64,000 nucleotides of DNA, from NCBI GenBank assembly GCA_028673005.1, contig CM054117.1:33576561-33640560 (forward strand), read 5' to 3'. This DNA is from Tanypteryx hageni (taxonomy: Eukaryota; Arthropoda; Insecta; Odonata; Petaluridae). The translations under genes and the position numbers were made by a program. The notes under the pieces are model-generated. The model ran no database searches. It was not told where the DNA came from and saw only the letters and a program-made list of their open reading frames with translations. This document shows positions 11,573 through 22,598 of the stretch, piece after piece. Every line of letters starts with the position of its first letter. The first letter of the stretch is position 1.

Positions 11573-14292
11573 CAGGGCCGCGCCTAGGGTGTCTGGCGCC
11601 CGGGTGCAAGATATTTCTGTGGCGCCCCCATGCTAGCGAATTTTGCGGTATGAACAAATACGACTTTTTTCATCGATAGAGAGTGCAGACAAGCTGATGG
11701 ATTTCTGTCCATGTATCCCAGAACGAACTGATTGAAATAATTCGTTGCATAAATATAAAGATATAAGATATATATAACATAATATAATATCTGCTTGAAC
11801 GAAACTTATAAAACGCCTCACATTTGATTAAAAGTCAATACTCTGTCCCCTTACCTTATTGAACAATCAAAAATTCCAATATTTTTGGGTTATTTTGTCA
11901 ATTTACAGGCCTAATTAGATGCGATATTTATTTCGACTATAAGAAAACAAAACTTCAATTATTTATGCATTTCTACGTCCAAGTCCCGACTTCGTATTTT
12001 CATTTTAAGATATTTAAAAATCCAATGACGAAGTAGATGTGAATAATTCGATTATTATTTGGAGAAATTGTTATGGAATTTTAATTCAATACATCTACAT
12101 ACGATCACCGAAATACAGCATATGGCAAAATTCCCGCAATATGTTATATTAATTTTGCGTTTCGGTGTTTGATATTACTAAAACTATAGTTTAATAATAA
12201 AATAAAATGATTACTTGAATAGGGAATAGTACAGATAAATGTATAAATAAATTAATATACATGTAACTATAAAACAAAAATTTGTAAGACTAAGATGGTT
12301 AAGAAGACATAAAAATAAAACTAATAATTTGCATTATATCTGAAAAATTCCATTTACCAGATTTTATTGATTTTTCGATCGTATTTCAAATATACCCACT
12401 CATGGCAATTGTAATTTATTTGGTTTTTGGTCATAAAAGATCTCGATTGATTTTCTAGTTATTGAATAGAACTTAAACATCCATTGCGTTTAATTTTATT
12501 TATTGAATTTTATTAAAGTATTTTTTTAAACTGTTTTGAACAATCGCCAAACTCGCGCTCCTACCAAAACACTTGACTCATTCCCCACCTTTTAATAATA
12601 ATAATAATACTAGAACATATATCAAATCTTATTTAGCAATCCATCCTTAAAGACCTACTTCTCGAACTTTTTTAACTTTCTGAGTATTAGCAAACCATCG
12701 CGGATCTATATAATGTACAAATAAGTGCGAAACCAAACGTAACCCAATATACACACACTTATTTGGAAAGTTGTTAATAACAATAATTTCCACTAGTAAA
12801 ACTAGTGTACATTATCTTCTACAAGGATATAATTAACAAATAATGAGTCGTGCAAATACAAAAACACTGGCGCCAGGCTTACGACAAATGATCCTCCTGC
12901 TATTCCGCCGATCCTCTTTCTTCTAAATAACGGAATCCTTCTTTCGTATTCAAAAGTTATCTTGTGTATATAAATCGATAAATGTGTGTGGACTCGATAC
13001 AAGGACCGAATACTGGAGTACATTACTGTAAACTCACTCTTCAAAAATGAGTGAACATTCAATAGGGTTAATAGTTAAAATTGTTATGATATTATAATTA
13101 TGACACATTTAGCTGCCTATTCAAGCTATCTTTTATAACTACTTATCTACATTTTTATCAAAAACTCAAAACAACTGAGGACTTATGAGCGGAAAGCAAT
13201 AACAGAATTTTCGAGTAGAAACTGAAACTGAAATGCCTCCTCGATTAAATAAAGAAAATAAACACTACGTATGTGAAGTTTTCCTCTGCATGAACGAAGA
13301 TCTCCTCAGCTCCAAAAAGGAAATTTTTTTTTCGCTGAACAAAGTATAGGTACTGTCTTCCTATCACACTCTTCTGTTCACACGCTGTTGAGGAAAAGCG
13401 ATCATTCTCCAACGAAAGATCAAGAGATTTAAGAGCTTTGTACTATTTCGAAATGAATATGAACGTTAACGTAGGAGGGGGATCGTGAAGGAGTAAGAAA
13501 AGCTAGTTTTCGGAAAAGCTATTCCAAATCAATTTAAAACAGATTTGGGATTTTCAAGGCTCGATAAGAGGGAGAATTAAAAAAAATGGTAGACATCTGG
13601 TATTCTTCCAGCGAAAGGATTTACGGTAAAGGTCGATGGTACTCAGGGGCGGACCAAGGTATTTTGACGCTCCGGGCGAGAAAGTGCTCCAGCGCTCCCG
13701 TCCGTAAATGTTTGTATAGATATTTTTAGAAGAACTTGCTCATTTATCCAATGTTCTGTAAAATAATTGATAATGAAAGGAAATAGGAATTCCATGTAGA
13801 TTTGATGTAAATTTGTTTCCAAATTGTATTCACTTGCAAGTAATATATACATAGATGATTGATTTAGTGCCCACAATACTTTGGCGCCGCGAGCGGCCGC
13901 CCTGCTCGCCCCTACCTCGGGCCGGCCCTGATGGTACTTTGCGAAAGGATCGCCGCCTTAGCTGGAGCTCCTCGCTAGAGTAGCGCCCCCACCTTCTGGC
14001 GACTCCTACGGTGAACCCATTTTCGGTCGCCACTGATACGTGTTCTAGCGTCCTTATGTCACGCGACCGCGTATCGCAAGGGATCGGAAAAATTTTGCTT
14101 AGAAAATTTCGTGTCATTTCAGTATCTCCCACTTTCCCTTTTCACTCTGACCAAGGAGAAAACATTCCCAAACAGAATGCACAACTCGAATTGCAACAAT
14201 ATGTAGATACAAATACCTTAATGGGAAGGCGCCCCGGCAAATCGGCGCCCGGGTGCATTGCACCCACTGCACCCCGGGTAGGCGCGGCCCTG
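11573..14292. mobile_element. hAT-type DNA transposon, 2.7 kb, non-autonomous or decayed
   Basis: The element has matching terminal inverted repeats, CAGGGCCGCGCCTA at the left end and its reverse complement at the right end. Flanking 8-bp direct repeats are CTCGAGAA (11565-11572) and CTCGAGAT (14293-14300), 7 of 8 identical. An 8-bp duplication with CAG-G ends is diagnostic of the hAT superfamily, and this site fits its usual nTnnnnAn preference. Both subterminal regions repeat GGCGCCCGGGTGCA in opposite orientation. The interior is AT-rich with no open frame above about 100 codons and no recognisable transposase or BED domain, so it must have been mobilised in trans. A second hAT element sits inside it at 13644-13930. 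Confidence 0.85.
13644..13930. mobile_element. Nested hAT MITE, 287 bp, inside a larger hAT element
   Basis: The ends are CAGGGGCGGACCAAGG and, read inward from the right, CAGGGCCGGCCCGAGG. Both flanks carry a perfect 8-bp duplication, ATGGTACT, at 13636-13643 and 13931-13938. It has no coding capacity. Because it interrupts the larger hAT element and its duplication is intact, it inserted later. Confidence 0.9.
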
Positions 14293-14459
14293 CTCGAGAT
14301 GAGGTTAAACATTCAAGGTAAACAAATAAGGGAAGAGCTTAAATAACTGATTTTATCGCGTGTGCACTCCTCTTAGGACATAGTTGCATTACCAAAGATG
14401 ATAAAACATTAGCATATTAAAAAAATATAATTTTTTAAATGTAACGATCGCAAATTATT

Positions 14460-14499
14460 AGGCGTTCTTTACCAGCGAAGCGGTAATAGCGGAACGCCT
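14460..14499. repeat. Stem-loop with 8-bp arms and an inner 5-bp stem
   Basis: Outer arms AGGCGTTC/GAACGCCT enclose an inner TTACC/GGTAA pair around AGCGAAGC. About 17 bp downstream is GTCCGTCCGTCCGTC. It may be the end of a dispersed repeat, but I did not find a second full copy in this window. Confidence 0.55.
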
Positions 14500-16164
14500 T
14501 ATGGGCAAGTCTGGTCCGTCCGTCCGTCGTAACTTTCATCTAAACAACATTTACTACAAAATAGTTCCCGAGGCCATATAATTACGACTTATAGTTTCAG
14601 GGATAAAAATTCGAGAATCGCCCAATCTTTCGATATCGTTTCATACGTATTTCCCACTAAGAACGCATTTGAAATCTCAGTGTATTCCATTTATGGAGTA
14701 TACTTTTCCATCTTGTTTACAAAGGAATCTTTTAATCTTATAATGGAGCTAATATTGTGTAAAACCTTTCCGTCTTGTATAAACCCTGTCAGTTGTACAG
14801 CGGACACACACACATAAGTGACTGATAGGATTTTCTAATGGTTACATAAAAAACAAGCACGAGCCTCATTAAATCCCGTTCGATGAACTTTATGGACACG
14901 ATTAAGAGGCTCCGCACCAAACCCTCCTATCCGAGATGCAGGAATAGTTTTCCCCTCTTCTAGAACCATTCAATGGAAATGCCGATTCACTCCGCTGCTT
15001 AGCGGTGAGTCAGCAAAGAGGCGCACAGTTGCGGGAGGCCCGAGTACCGGTTTCTCGAATTTTCGGTCATTGGCGAAGAGGGAGGCTCAAACAAATTGCA
15101 CCGAAGAAAGCCTTGAAGGATTCCAGAAAATTTTCGGCTATAAATAAATCTCTCCCTCTCGCGTCGGACTTTTCGCGTTACCTGGGATGATATTCCAAAG
15201 AGATAAAAAAGAAGTTTTTTTTTTAAAGTTAGCAATCCATCAGAAGTTGGAAAGAGAGAGAGTTGGAGATAAAGAGAAAGAGGAGAGAGATTTTTACACG
15301 ACACTAGAAAATGAAATAAAAAGAAAATTGGGAATATAGCTATAAATAGATCCGGAGAAACTATGGGGCTAGACGAATATTTTTCTTCCCTGAAATATAT
15401 TTACGGCGCAACATTCTTCATCGGGGAAGACGGAGGAGCTCGGAAGAGGAAATAGGGAAGCGTAAATAAAAAAAACAAAAATAAATTTCGATTACAGAGA
15501 AAAGAAATATTTTGTTCGAAGTGGCATTCTGAAGTGGATTTACGAGTCGGATAAATCTAAGTCCTTTACATTTACGTAGATCGTTTAACTTCCATTTACC
15601 CTTCCAAAATGGCCAGAATCGAGGCACACAATGCACGAAGGCTCCTTTTACGCCTTACTAATGCATTCTTCGTCAAGTGCGCAATATTTTACAAAGAAAC
15701 TTGTTCTCATTTCTTTTAAAAGAACAGTTTTCAATTGAAATTGAAACAATAAAGCAGACTTAAATACCTCGAATAGTTGATTCTTAAAGGAAATCAATTT
15801 TCGTGAATTGGAAAATTTAAAACAGTGGAAATTATATGCTCCGTCTTTTTCCTCAGCTTTTCCAGATCTGTTATCTAACATTTAAGAACTATAGTAAGAG
15901 AGAATTGATTAAAACTATGGAAACACTGAAAGGAAAAATACATTTCTGTGTGATGAGTATAAGCAAATCACGTTAAATTTATACACAAGACCTGGCAAAA
16001 AGGTAATTGCTTCTTCTTTCATGATGACGAAACGAGAAAATGTTGACGTGACATCAGGCTCTAAAATTGGATTGATTTTAATTTCTTACAGCCATTTTCA
16101 AATAAATCAATATTTTTAATAATCTCCAAGAATAAACTACCTTTTATATTTGTACAATATCATT
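14500..16164. other. Noncoding stretch, no gene seen
   Basis: Small open frames only. GC-richer sequence at 14990-15190 carries an AP-1-like TGAGTCA at 15005 and opposing open frames of 61 and 101 codons. Neither is recognised. Confidence 0.35.
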
Positions 16165-16400
16165 TTTATCAAAAATGCGTCTGCAAAAGATGATATATTG
16201 CATTCGCGGTTCGATTTAATGCACGCGTTTGGGCCCTAGAACCGCGAATAGACCGACAGACAGACAGAGACGGATAGACAGACGGCATGACAAAAACCAC
16301 TTTAATGGGCTCAAGGACACCTAAAACGTGTATTTCAACCAAAATCTCGTAGACGAATATTTTCACGATTACAATACTTTCTCAATATACTATGTATATG
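16165..16400 (-). repeat. Truncated copy of dispersed repeat family A
   Basis: Read on the - strand it starts with a TACTTTCTC-type end, followed by sequence matching the first 150-200 bp of the copies near 24.2, 28.5, 31.5 and 32.2 kb: CGAGATTT, GAAATACACGTTTTA, then a GTCTGTCTGTCTGTC block. The remainder of the family sequence is missing, so this is a fragment. Confidence 0.6.
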
Positions 16401-17257
16401 AGAAAGTAAACATGTATAATGAAATACTATTAGATAATATTATGAAATGTCAGCATTGTGAAAAGCTCCAGCAATAAATATTTTAATTTAATGCTACTTA
16501 AAAAGTCGCAATTAAATTAATTTTATATCTTAAAACGCCATAAAATACTGACATCATATTTAAAAGGTTTGTTATGCGCTTGATTGATAACAGTGAATTT
16601 GATCGCTTATTTTCATTCTATATGTGAAAAATGAAATGAAATCCTATCTTTCGTGCTTTATCAAGTCAATTATATTCCACTGAAATGTGTCTCGAATAAA
16701 TCTCAACATTCAAATAAAACTAACAAAGGTAATCTATTTACAGTGCAAATGGCTCTTAATTCTTCAATTAAAATTAATAAGAATTTTAATCGTGATTGAT
16801 AAAAGGGCGATACTGATTAATAAGTATATGTTGTCGAAATGAATATTGACTTGAATTTGATAAAGAGTTTTTTCAAAGGAAAGCCTAGTATCCATTGCTG
16901 TGTGGAAGGAACAAAGAAACTAATAAACTGTTTAAAATACACACACGATCTGATAAGCGATATAAAAATTGCGCGGCTACATATTTTGATGTCACAAATC
17001 CCCCGCAGACAATCTAAATGCATTTTCAGTATTAAAATAGATTTTAAATGGTCATAATTGATGCACGCCATTATTTTATTTAATTTTTCATATTATGAAA
17101 ATTTTACCAGTCTCGTAAGATATCTTCCGCATTCCAAATCTGACAATGTTGTTTATCATTTCGTATCTAACGCTACGTTGCGCGCAGTTGCCATGAAGCG
17201 TATATAAATAAACTTAAGCTTTGCTCAAAAAGAATCTGATCTGATCGTTAATTTATT
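16401..17257. other. AT-rich noncoding stretch, nothing recognised
   Basis: No gene or repeat identified. Complementary open frames at 16817-17071 (-) and 16839-17057 (+) match no family I know. A TATATAAA motif occurs near 17200 without other promoter elements. Confidence 0.35.
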
Positions 17258-17421
17258 TTATTTTTTATTTATTTATTTTAGCTCATAAACAGCCGTTAAC
17301 GGCCTTTTACAATGAGCGTAATAACTTTAACAAAGACGAACACATACAACCATGCCCTAGACAGGATTCGAACCCGCGACCCTAGCATTGGGAGCCAGAC
17401 ACGCTAACCACCCCTCTACCA
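17258..17421 (-). mobile_element. tRNA-derived SINE
   Basis: On the - strand, GGTAGAGGGGTGGTTAGCGTG supplies a box A (TGGTTAGCGTG). About 37 bp further on, GGTTCGAATCC is a perfect RNA polymerase III box B. The flanks of the tRNA-like part do not pair as an acceptor stem, so it is not a working tRNA gene. After about 100 bp of unrelated body it ends in an AAATAAATAAATAAAAAATAAAA tail, typical of SINE retroposition. No clean target duplication was found. Confidence 0.75.
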
Positions 17422-17974
17422 TTTAAATATGTAAAATATAAATTATCAGCTCAAGATACCGAGAAAAATGATCTATTTATTTAAAAATATACCGAAAAGA
17501 TATGTATCTGCATCGCGTAAGTCAGCGCATGAAAATTCACTGTGGCACGTTCTCGTTCAAAAAGTCTCCGGATTAGAATTTACGCGCGTAAAAAAAATTT
17601 GCTTTTCTAAAAGAGCTGAAATATCTTTCTTTTTTTAAAGAGGACAATATTTATCACGGGCAACATGGCTGGTCCAAAAATATTCCTTTTCCGCCCCGTT
17701 TTCGTCGATTCTCCTCGCCTTGTGCAAAAATAAAATAAAACGGCCGAATTCGTGCGAAATTCATTGCCTTTTCCCAAAATTAGAATTTCATCCGTAATAA
17801 AATATACGTACACACATGTAGCAATCTTTTCTTTGAAATAAAAAATTTCTATGCCGAGTGTTTTAGTGCGGCAAGATGGCGCATGAAAGGAGTGCGAGCG
17901 TAAGGCGAGCGTCTGACTCGGAGGCGTTAAAGCTTATGCTCGTCGAAGGATTTAAAAGCGTTAGGATCGGAGCG
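17422..17974. other. Short noncoding interval, nothing recognised
   Basis: About 550 bp between two SINEs. A 68-codon open frame on the - strand is not recognised. The last part, from 17860, is GC-richer. Confidence 0.35.
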
Positions 17975-17987
17975 AAACATTCTCGGA

Positions 17988-18302
17988 GGGATGCCGGTGG
18001 TGTAGTGGTTAGGACGCTGGCTGCTACTCGCCTGCTGCTCTGAAAGAGCAGCGGGCACGAATCCTGCGCAAGTAGGATTTTTCCAAGGTCGCCCGGCCCC
18101 CTGTTTGTGTGGTTTGAGGAGACCGCGCAAATTCTGCTGTTCCTTCCTTCGTTAAGCCGTTGGCCCCCCTGGTGTTCTTCGTAAGAGCAGGCAAATGCCG
18201 GCACCGGGTTTCCCTCTTTCCTCTCCGGTTATTCATTGCACTACCTCTGAGATACCCATTTGTGCTGTGAGAGAGGCGAATTGGCTGGATATTCAAACAA
18301 AC
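17988..18302 (+). mobile_element. tRNA-derived SINE with a 13-bp target duplication
   Basis: The tRNA-like head carries TGTAGTGGTTAGGACGCTGG (box A) and GGCACGAATCCTGCG (degenerate box B). Next comes a body containing CCCCTGTTTGTGTGGTTTG and TTAAGCCGTTGGCCCCCCTG. The 3' end is a short CAAA-type tail. A perfect 13-bp duplication, AAACATTCTCGGA, flanks it at 17975-17987 and 18303-18315. Copies of the same family sit at 49286 and 55531, and a relative with a different head at 18815. It is transcribed by polymerase III and mobilised by a LINE in trans; the frames across it are not genes. Confidence 0.93.
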
Positions 18303-18814
18303 AAACATTCTCGGATCTCAAAAAGGAAGCAACTCCCTTCGAGAAGACGGCTTGACTCCTTTTTTTCCCTCGGAAAAGTACTCCGCCGTAAAACCGTCAT
18401 CCTACTTTGATTTTTTTGGTAAAGAAATCCCTTGGGGGAAAAACTATAGGAATCATGGATCCTGAAAAGACTGCAATGTCTGCATGCTCGCGAAAACACC
18501 CGAGAGGCACCTTCTCGGCATAAGATGCTTTCGAATGAAACACGGACATTATATCGATCCTTTCTGAGCATCGTAATGCAATGTTTACAAACGAAAACGC
18601 CCTCGTAACTCAGGAATTTAAAGGTGATAAATTAAGGACAAGAACGGGAAGAATTGTATTTGTTTACCCGTAACTACTGACGTCACTTTAACCACGCCAA
18701 GTATTCAAGGTGACGCTATTCAGGAAATGTCGCGTAAGATGCTGATGAATTTGATAGTTTGGTGAAATAAAATATTATAATAATATTTAAAAAAGATCGT
18801 AATCTTCAAAGAAT
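18303..18814. other. Noncoding interval with one CRE palindrome
   Basis: About 500 bp with no gene. It holds an exact TGACGTCA at 18679-18686. An open frame of 92 codons at 18293-18571 on the - strand overlaps the SINE junction and is not recognised. Confidence 0.35.
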
Positions 18815-19128
18815 ATTGTTGTTGTTTTGTATTTCTGGCTAATCAACCTCTTGGATTATTATATAGCCATAAATCCTTCCACAACCAACACACACACACA
18901 CGCACGCACACACAAAGGAGGAGGGAAATACGGTACGGCATCAGCCTACTCTTTACGAAGAGCACCAAGGGGGGCAACTGCTTAACGTCCCTTCCGAAGG
19001 ACGGAGCGCTGACTGTCGCGGTCAGCTCAAACCACACATGTAGGGGACGGGACGATCCCAGGTTGAAAAATCCGACCTCCACAGGAATAGAACCTTGGAC
19101 CGCTGCATGGAAGGCCAACGCTCTAACC

Positions 19129-19640
19129 CAGGGGAGGCCAACCTGCGGCACGCGTGCCACTAGTGGCACACGAAGCTCCTGTCAGTGGCACGCCTGCCGA
19201 TTTGGAAAAAATAACTTGAAAATATTATGAAAGTGATATTCAAAATAGTAATAGTAAATAATACAATAATAATATGAATGTGTGCAGCATGTAATTCTTT
19301 ACGTATCAATATTAGGTGGCACCAGGAGCGAATCAAAAAGCTTCTCAAGGGGACGGCGAGTTTCCTTAAGGGGGCGATCCCGATAATTTTTAATAATTGC
19401 AAGTAAAGTAACCCATGCAAAATTTAATTATCATATTATTTCGGAAACGAACATACGTTCAATGTCGAATATTGAAATATAAAGTTATGCTGCCAAGAAA
19501 AATCAAGATGTAGAGTAAGTTTTATGATGACTTTGGGGAGAGGGGGGGAGGGGGGAGACCGCTCTCCCTTGGATCCACCACTGGGTGGCACGCGACACAT
19601 TTTCGACATAATATGCGGCACATAACAGAAAAAGGTTGGC
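19129..19640. mobile_element. hAT-type element inserted in a SINE, right end eroded
   Basis: The left end is CAGGGGAGGCCAACCTGCGG; the right end retains the complementary AAAAAGGTTGGC but has lost the last several bases. The duplication is CTCTAACC at 19121-19128 and a shortened CTAACC at 19641-19646. The interior is rich in GTGGCACGC units and has no transposase. A second hAT element sits inside at 19323-19583; without it this copy is about 250 bp. Confidence 0.75.
19323..19583. mobile_element. Nested hAT MITE, 261 bp
   Basis: The ends are CAGGAGCGAATC and, inward from the right, CAGTGGTGGATCC. A perfect 8-bp duplication, GGTGGCAC, lies at 19315-19322 and 19584-19591. Its intact duplication inside an eroded hAT element makes it the youngest insertion of the stack. 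Confidence 0.88.
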
Positions 19641-19696
19641 CTAACCATTCCTCCACTACCACTCCAATCGTTAAAGAATTTTGAAACATAAAGCCC

Positions 19697-19786
19697 TGCA
19701 ACATTGAAAAAAAAAAACACTGCAACATTGAAAAAAACAATGCAACATTGAAAAAACACTGCAACATTGAAAAAAACACTGCAACA
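19697..19786 (+). repeat. About 20-bp minisatellite
   Basis: Four full units of TGCAACATTGAAAAAACAC type start at 19697, 19721, 19741 and 19760, and a partial unit starts at 19780. Spacing is 24, 20, 19 and 20 bp, and differs only by the length of the A-run. The Phe/Cys-rich frames on the - strand are repeat products. Confidence 0.9.
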
Positions 19787-20577
19787 AATTATGACAAAAA
19801 CTTCTTTCCCCTTTAAAAGGCGAAACTTCGAAAACAACACTAGAAAGTCGAACGAAGGTAGTGTTTGTTGGCCAGTTGATAAAACCCAACCTAATTAGCT
19901 TTTATGGGGATAACTTCCAAGATAGTTTCAAGGAAATTTTGAGCCAATAAATTTGGCACAGAGTTGAATGCGTAGAGGTTTATGAGAGGACGATCATCGC
20001 AAACAGCCATTTCCTTGGTAAATTCGGCGAAGATAGCTAAAAGGTTTATTATTAAATTTCATGAATTTATAACGTGGATTAGAATGACAAATGGGAATAA
20101 GCTACCGAAAGAGTCGAATAAGCAAAGATGTACGGACAAAGGAGGGTAAATTACGAAGCGTTTCCAACGATTGTGGAAGTATTTGACGTTTCCAATTAAC
20201 GCGCGTGATTAAGGTCACGAATACTGCCGCTTTCGTGCATGGGGATGGAGCGTAATTACTCATCGATTGGTTAGCCGCTTCTTCTTAAAAACCTCCATGC
20301 AGCGCAGAGGATGACGTACGAACAGAGGGAGAAATTGAGAAATCTTGCGATAAAAAAACACGCCATAAACCGGTATACGAACTGCGGCCTCTTTTCTTCG
20401 AGAGACGGTGAAAAACTAAGCGTTCTGAGACCTTAATAACGAAGAAATAGAAAGAGACGGGATTATTAGGAAGAAAATATTTTCAAGAGAAAAATAAAAA
20501 TGTCCACACAAAGAAAATTTCGAACCCTTATACATTTATAACAAGTAGAGTGTTGTCGATGAACATGGGTAAAATTT
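19787..20577. other. Noncoding stretch, no gene seen
   Basis: About 790 bp without a recognisable gene, repeat or splice-bounded frame. Confidence 0.35.
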
Positions 20578-20936
20578 GCGTTTTAAATTTTTTTTATGTG
20601 GTTATACCGCCACATATTCGGTTAATAGGGCCTCGTTTGTAAGTGGCATCAATGTGGAAACGTAAGCAGCTCAAAATTTCGGTATTACATCTTTTATATC
20701 TTCGGAGATGTTAAGAAAATTATAAAGGGCCCTATCTGACCCTGTATATTGTTCAAAATTCAACTCGAAAGAAAACATGGCAGAAGTGCAGATATCTACG
20801 CCCTCAGTTTTACCTCTCTATCGTTTACGTTTTTGTCACAATTTCATCTTAGGCAGGTGCACAGACAGACAGACGGACGGACGGCAGACAGATGCCAAAG
20901 TGAAAGTGTAAACTTGTTTTTTAAACGTGCTAAAAC
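20578..20936 (+). repeat. Dispersed repeat family B, copy 1
   Basis: About 360 bp matching 52431-52740 in order: ATGTGGTTATACCGCCACA, GTAAGTGGCATCAATGTG, a shared middle, a GACAGACAGACGG block and GCCAAAGTGAAA. The ends are weakly inverted, GCGTTTTAAA at the left and TTTAAACGTGC at the right. It has no coding capacity. The structure would fit an internally deleted or MITE-like DNA element, but the superfamily is not identifiable from these copies. Confidence 0.7.
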
Positions 20937-20984
20937 GAAATAAAAAACGCTCGTTTGTAAGGAAATGGATTAAATCGTTCGCAC

Positions 20985-21670
20985 TAAAAGGAAAGGGAGC
21001 GGTAAAGAAGGCGGAGCTAGAGAATCCTCGGCAAGGATTTTCGTTGAAGGAAGGGGAATTAAAGGGAGGCAAGGAGAAACGCTAAGCTCTACCTCTCTCC
21101 CCCCCTCTTTCCATCCCCCTCTTTTCCTCCACCACGGAGAAAGTGGTTTCATTTATGGATGGCGCGAAATGGGAGGGGTTGTGTGCATGTGCGTGGTTTT
21201 TTAGGAGGTGGAGAAGATGGGAAGAATTGGAAAGGGAAGTGGGGAAGAGGGAATTGATGTTGTTTGTGCGAGTCGAGTAGGGGCCGGGTGAGAAGGAATA
21301 GAAGAGGCGTAAGAGAGCAGGAGAGAGAGAGAGGGAAGAAGGGAGTATAAAGGTGAGTGTGCGTAAGGGGATAGGGGAGGGGTGCGGAGGGTTGTTGGAG
21401 GCAGGGGGAAGACGGAGTTGAATTGTGGACGGGTGGAGAGTAGGCCACCCAGGAGGTTGGCACTGGAGTAATGAGACCGTTACGTGTGAGAGGGCGGTTC
21501 TGTGCGTGCTGCGAGTCTGCGGCGTTAAGGAACACAAGGGATGGTGGTATTTTGGAGGTGGAAGGCATCGGTGGAAATAAAGGGGAATGGAAGAAAAGGG
21601 GAAGGGTGCGAAAGAGAGAAAGGGGAGGAAAGGAAGGGGTGAGGATAGTTGGGAGAAAGTAGAGAAAGGA
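20985..21670 (+). repeat. Purine-rich tract
   Basis: About 690 bp strongly biased to G and A on the + strand. The 243- and 184-codon frames on the - strand across it are Ser/Pro/Leu/Phe low-complexity products. The sequence is less repetitive than the 2.8-kb tract, with no fixed period. Confidence 0.75.
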
Positions 21671-21806
21671 CGTAAAGGAATACAAGCTGGGGTGAAGAAA
21701 CATCTAGGCTCCATCCTTGGGGAGGAGAGGTATTCGTAGATGGTAAAATAAACTATTTGAAGATATTCAAAAGGATGCAGATTGGAATAATATGTGAGAA
21801 AGGACC

Positions 21807-22163
21807 ACACCAAAATCCCGTTTTTCGTGGTACCGTTTTACTGGAAATGCCGGTTTTACGGAGTGAAAAAAAATTAGCTGATAGAATTTGAATTTGGCTC
21901 CCTATAGCTTCAAAATTGGTCCCTACGCGAAGCTGGCACTCCGACATAAAATATTTGTGCAATGATGTTGCAATTTTTTATGTACTGTAGTTTTAAAAAT
22001 CTATCATCGTAATTAAAAAATCCTTATTTTCCAAGATTATACATATTTTTGTGTATTTCACAATAATTATATGGGTACATTACCCAATCCGGCTCTACGG
22101 GAAATCCTTTTACAAGCAATGTACTCGGTCCCAACCCTATCCGTAAAAACGGGATTTTGGTGT
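21807..22163. mobile_element. MITE with perfect 19-bp terminal inverted repeats
   Basis: ACACCAAAATCCCGTTTTT at 21807-21825 is exactly mirrored at 22145-22163. The 357-bp element has an AT-rich interior and no coding capacity. No clear target duplication could be read at either edge (ACC|ACACC and GTGT|AGAT), so the superfamily is open. Confidence 0.7.
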
Positions 22164-22525
22164 AGATAACATTTTGTGCAACATAAATACTGTAAAAAAG
22201 TATAATATTTTGGATGTTATTTTTTATTATTCTGCTAATTTTTTTCGGTGTTCTTAAATGTTGGGAGGGGGTTAATCCCCACTTTACCCCTTCTGGATGA
22301 AGGTGAAGGAAGAACAAAGATGGGAAGAAAAAGGAGAATGGGAGCAGAGAGAGAATAGACGCGGATAATTAGGGAAAGATTTAAACTAAATCATAAGGAA
22401 GGAAGCGTTAGGTAGGAAGGAAGGCGCAGAATAAAAGAAGGGAAACAGTTTGGGGATTAAGAAGAGAAAGGAAAAGGAGTATATAACGAAGGAAGAGAGG
22501 AAGGAAGGAAGGAGCGGAGTTATAA

Positions 22526-22598
<73 letters not shown>
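22526..22598 (+). repeat. TG/TA compound microsatellite
   Basis: A run of TG followed by about 25 TA units and closing TGTGTGT. It is preceded from about 22310 by purine-rich sequence with GGAA runs. Confidence 0.97.

Larger units (their letters stand above)
18815..19665 (-). mobile_element. tRNA-derived SINE with a variant head, interrupted by hAT elements
   Basis: Read on the - strand: box A TGGTTAGAGCG (split by an insertion), box B GGTTCTATTCC, a body sharing TGTGTGGTTTGAG, GTCCTTCGGAAGGGACGTTA and CCAAGAGGTTGATTAGCC with other SINEs here, an internal TG microsatellite and a CAACAACAA tail. An imperfect 14-bp duplication (12 of 14) flanks it: AATCTTCAAAGAAT at 18801-18814 and AATCGTTAAAGAAT at 19666-19679. 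A hAT element occupies 19129-19640 inside box A. The head differs from its siblings while the body matches, so the family is mosaic. Confidence 0.88.

Noticed and set aside
17340..17421. Possible tRNA gene on the - strand with perfect box B
   Set aside because: No acceptor-stem pairing. It continues into a SINE body and A-rich tail.
17863..18308. Overlapping - strand frames of 67-113 codons
   Set aside because: They lie across a SINE with a perfect 13-bp target duplication.
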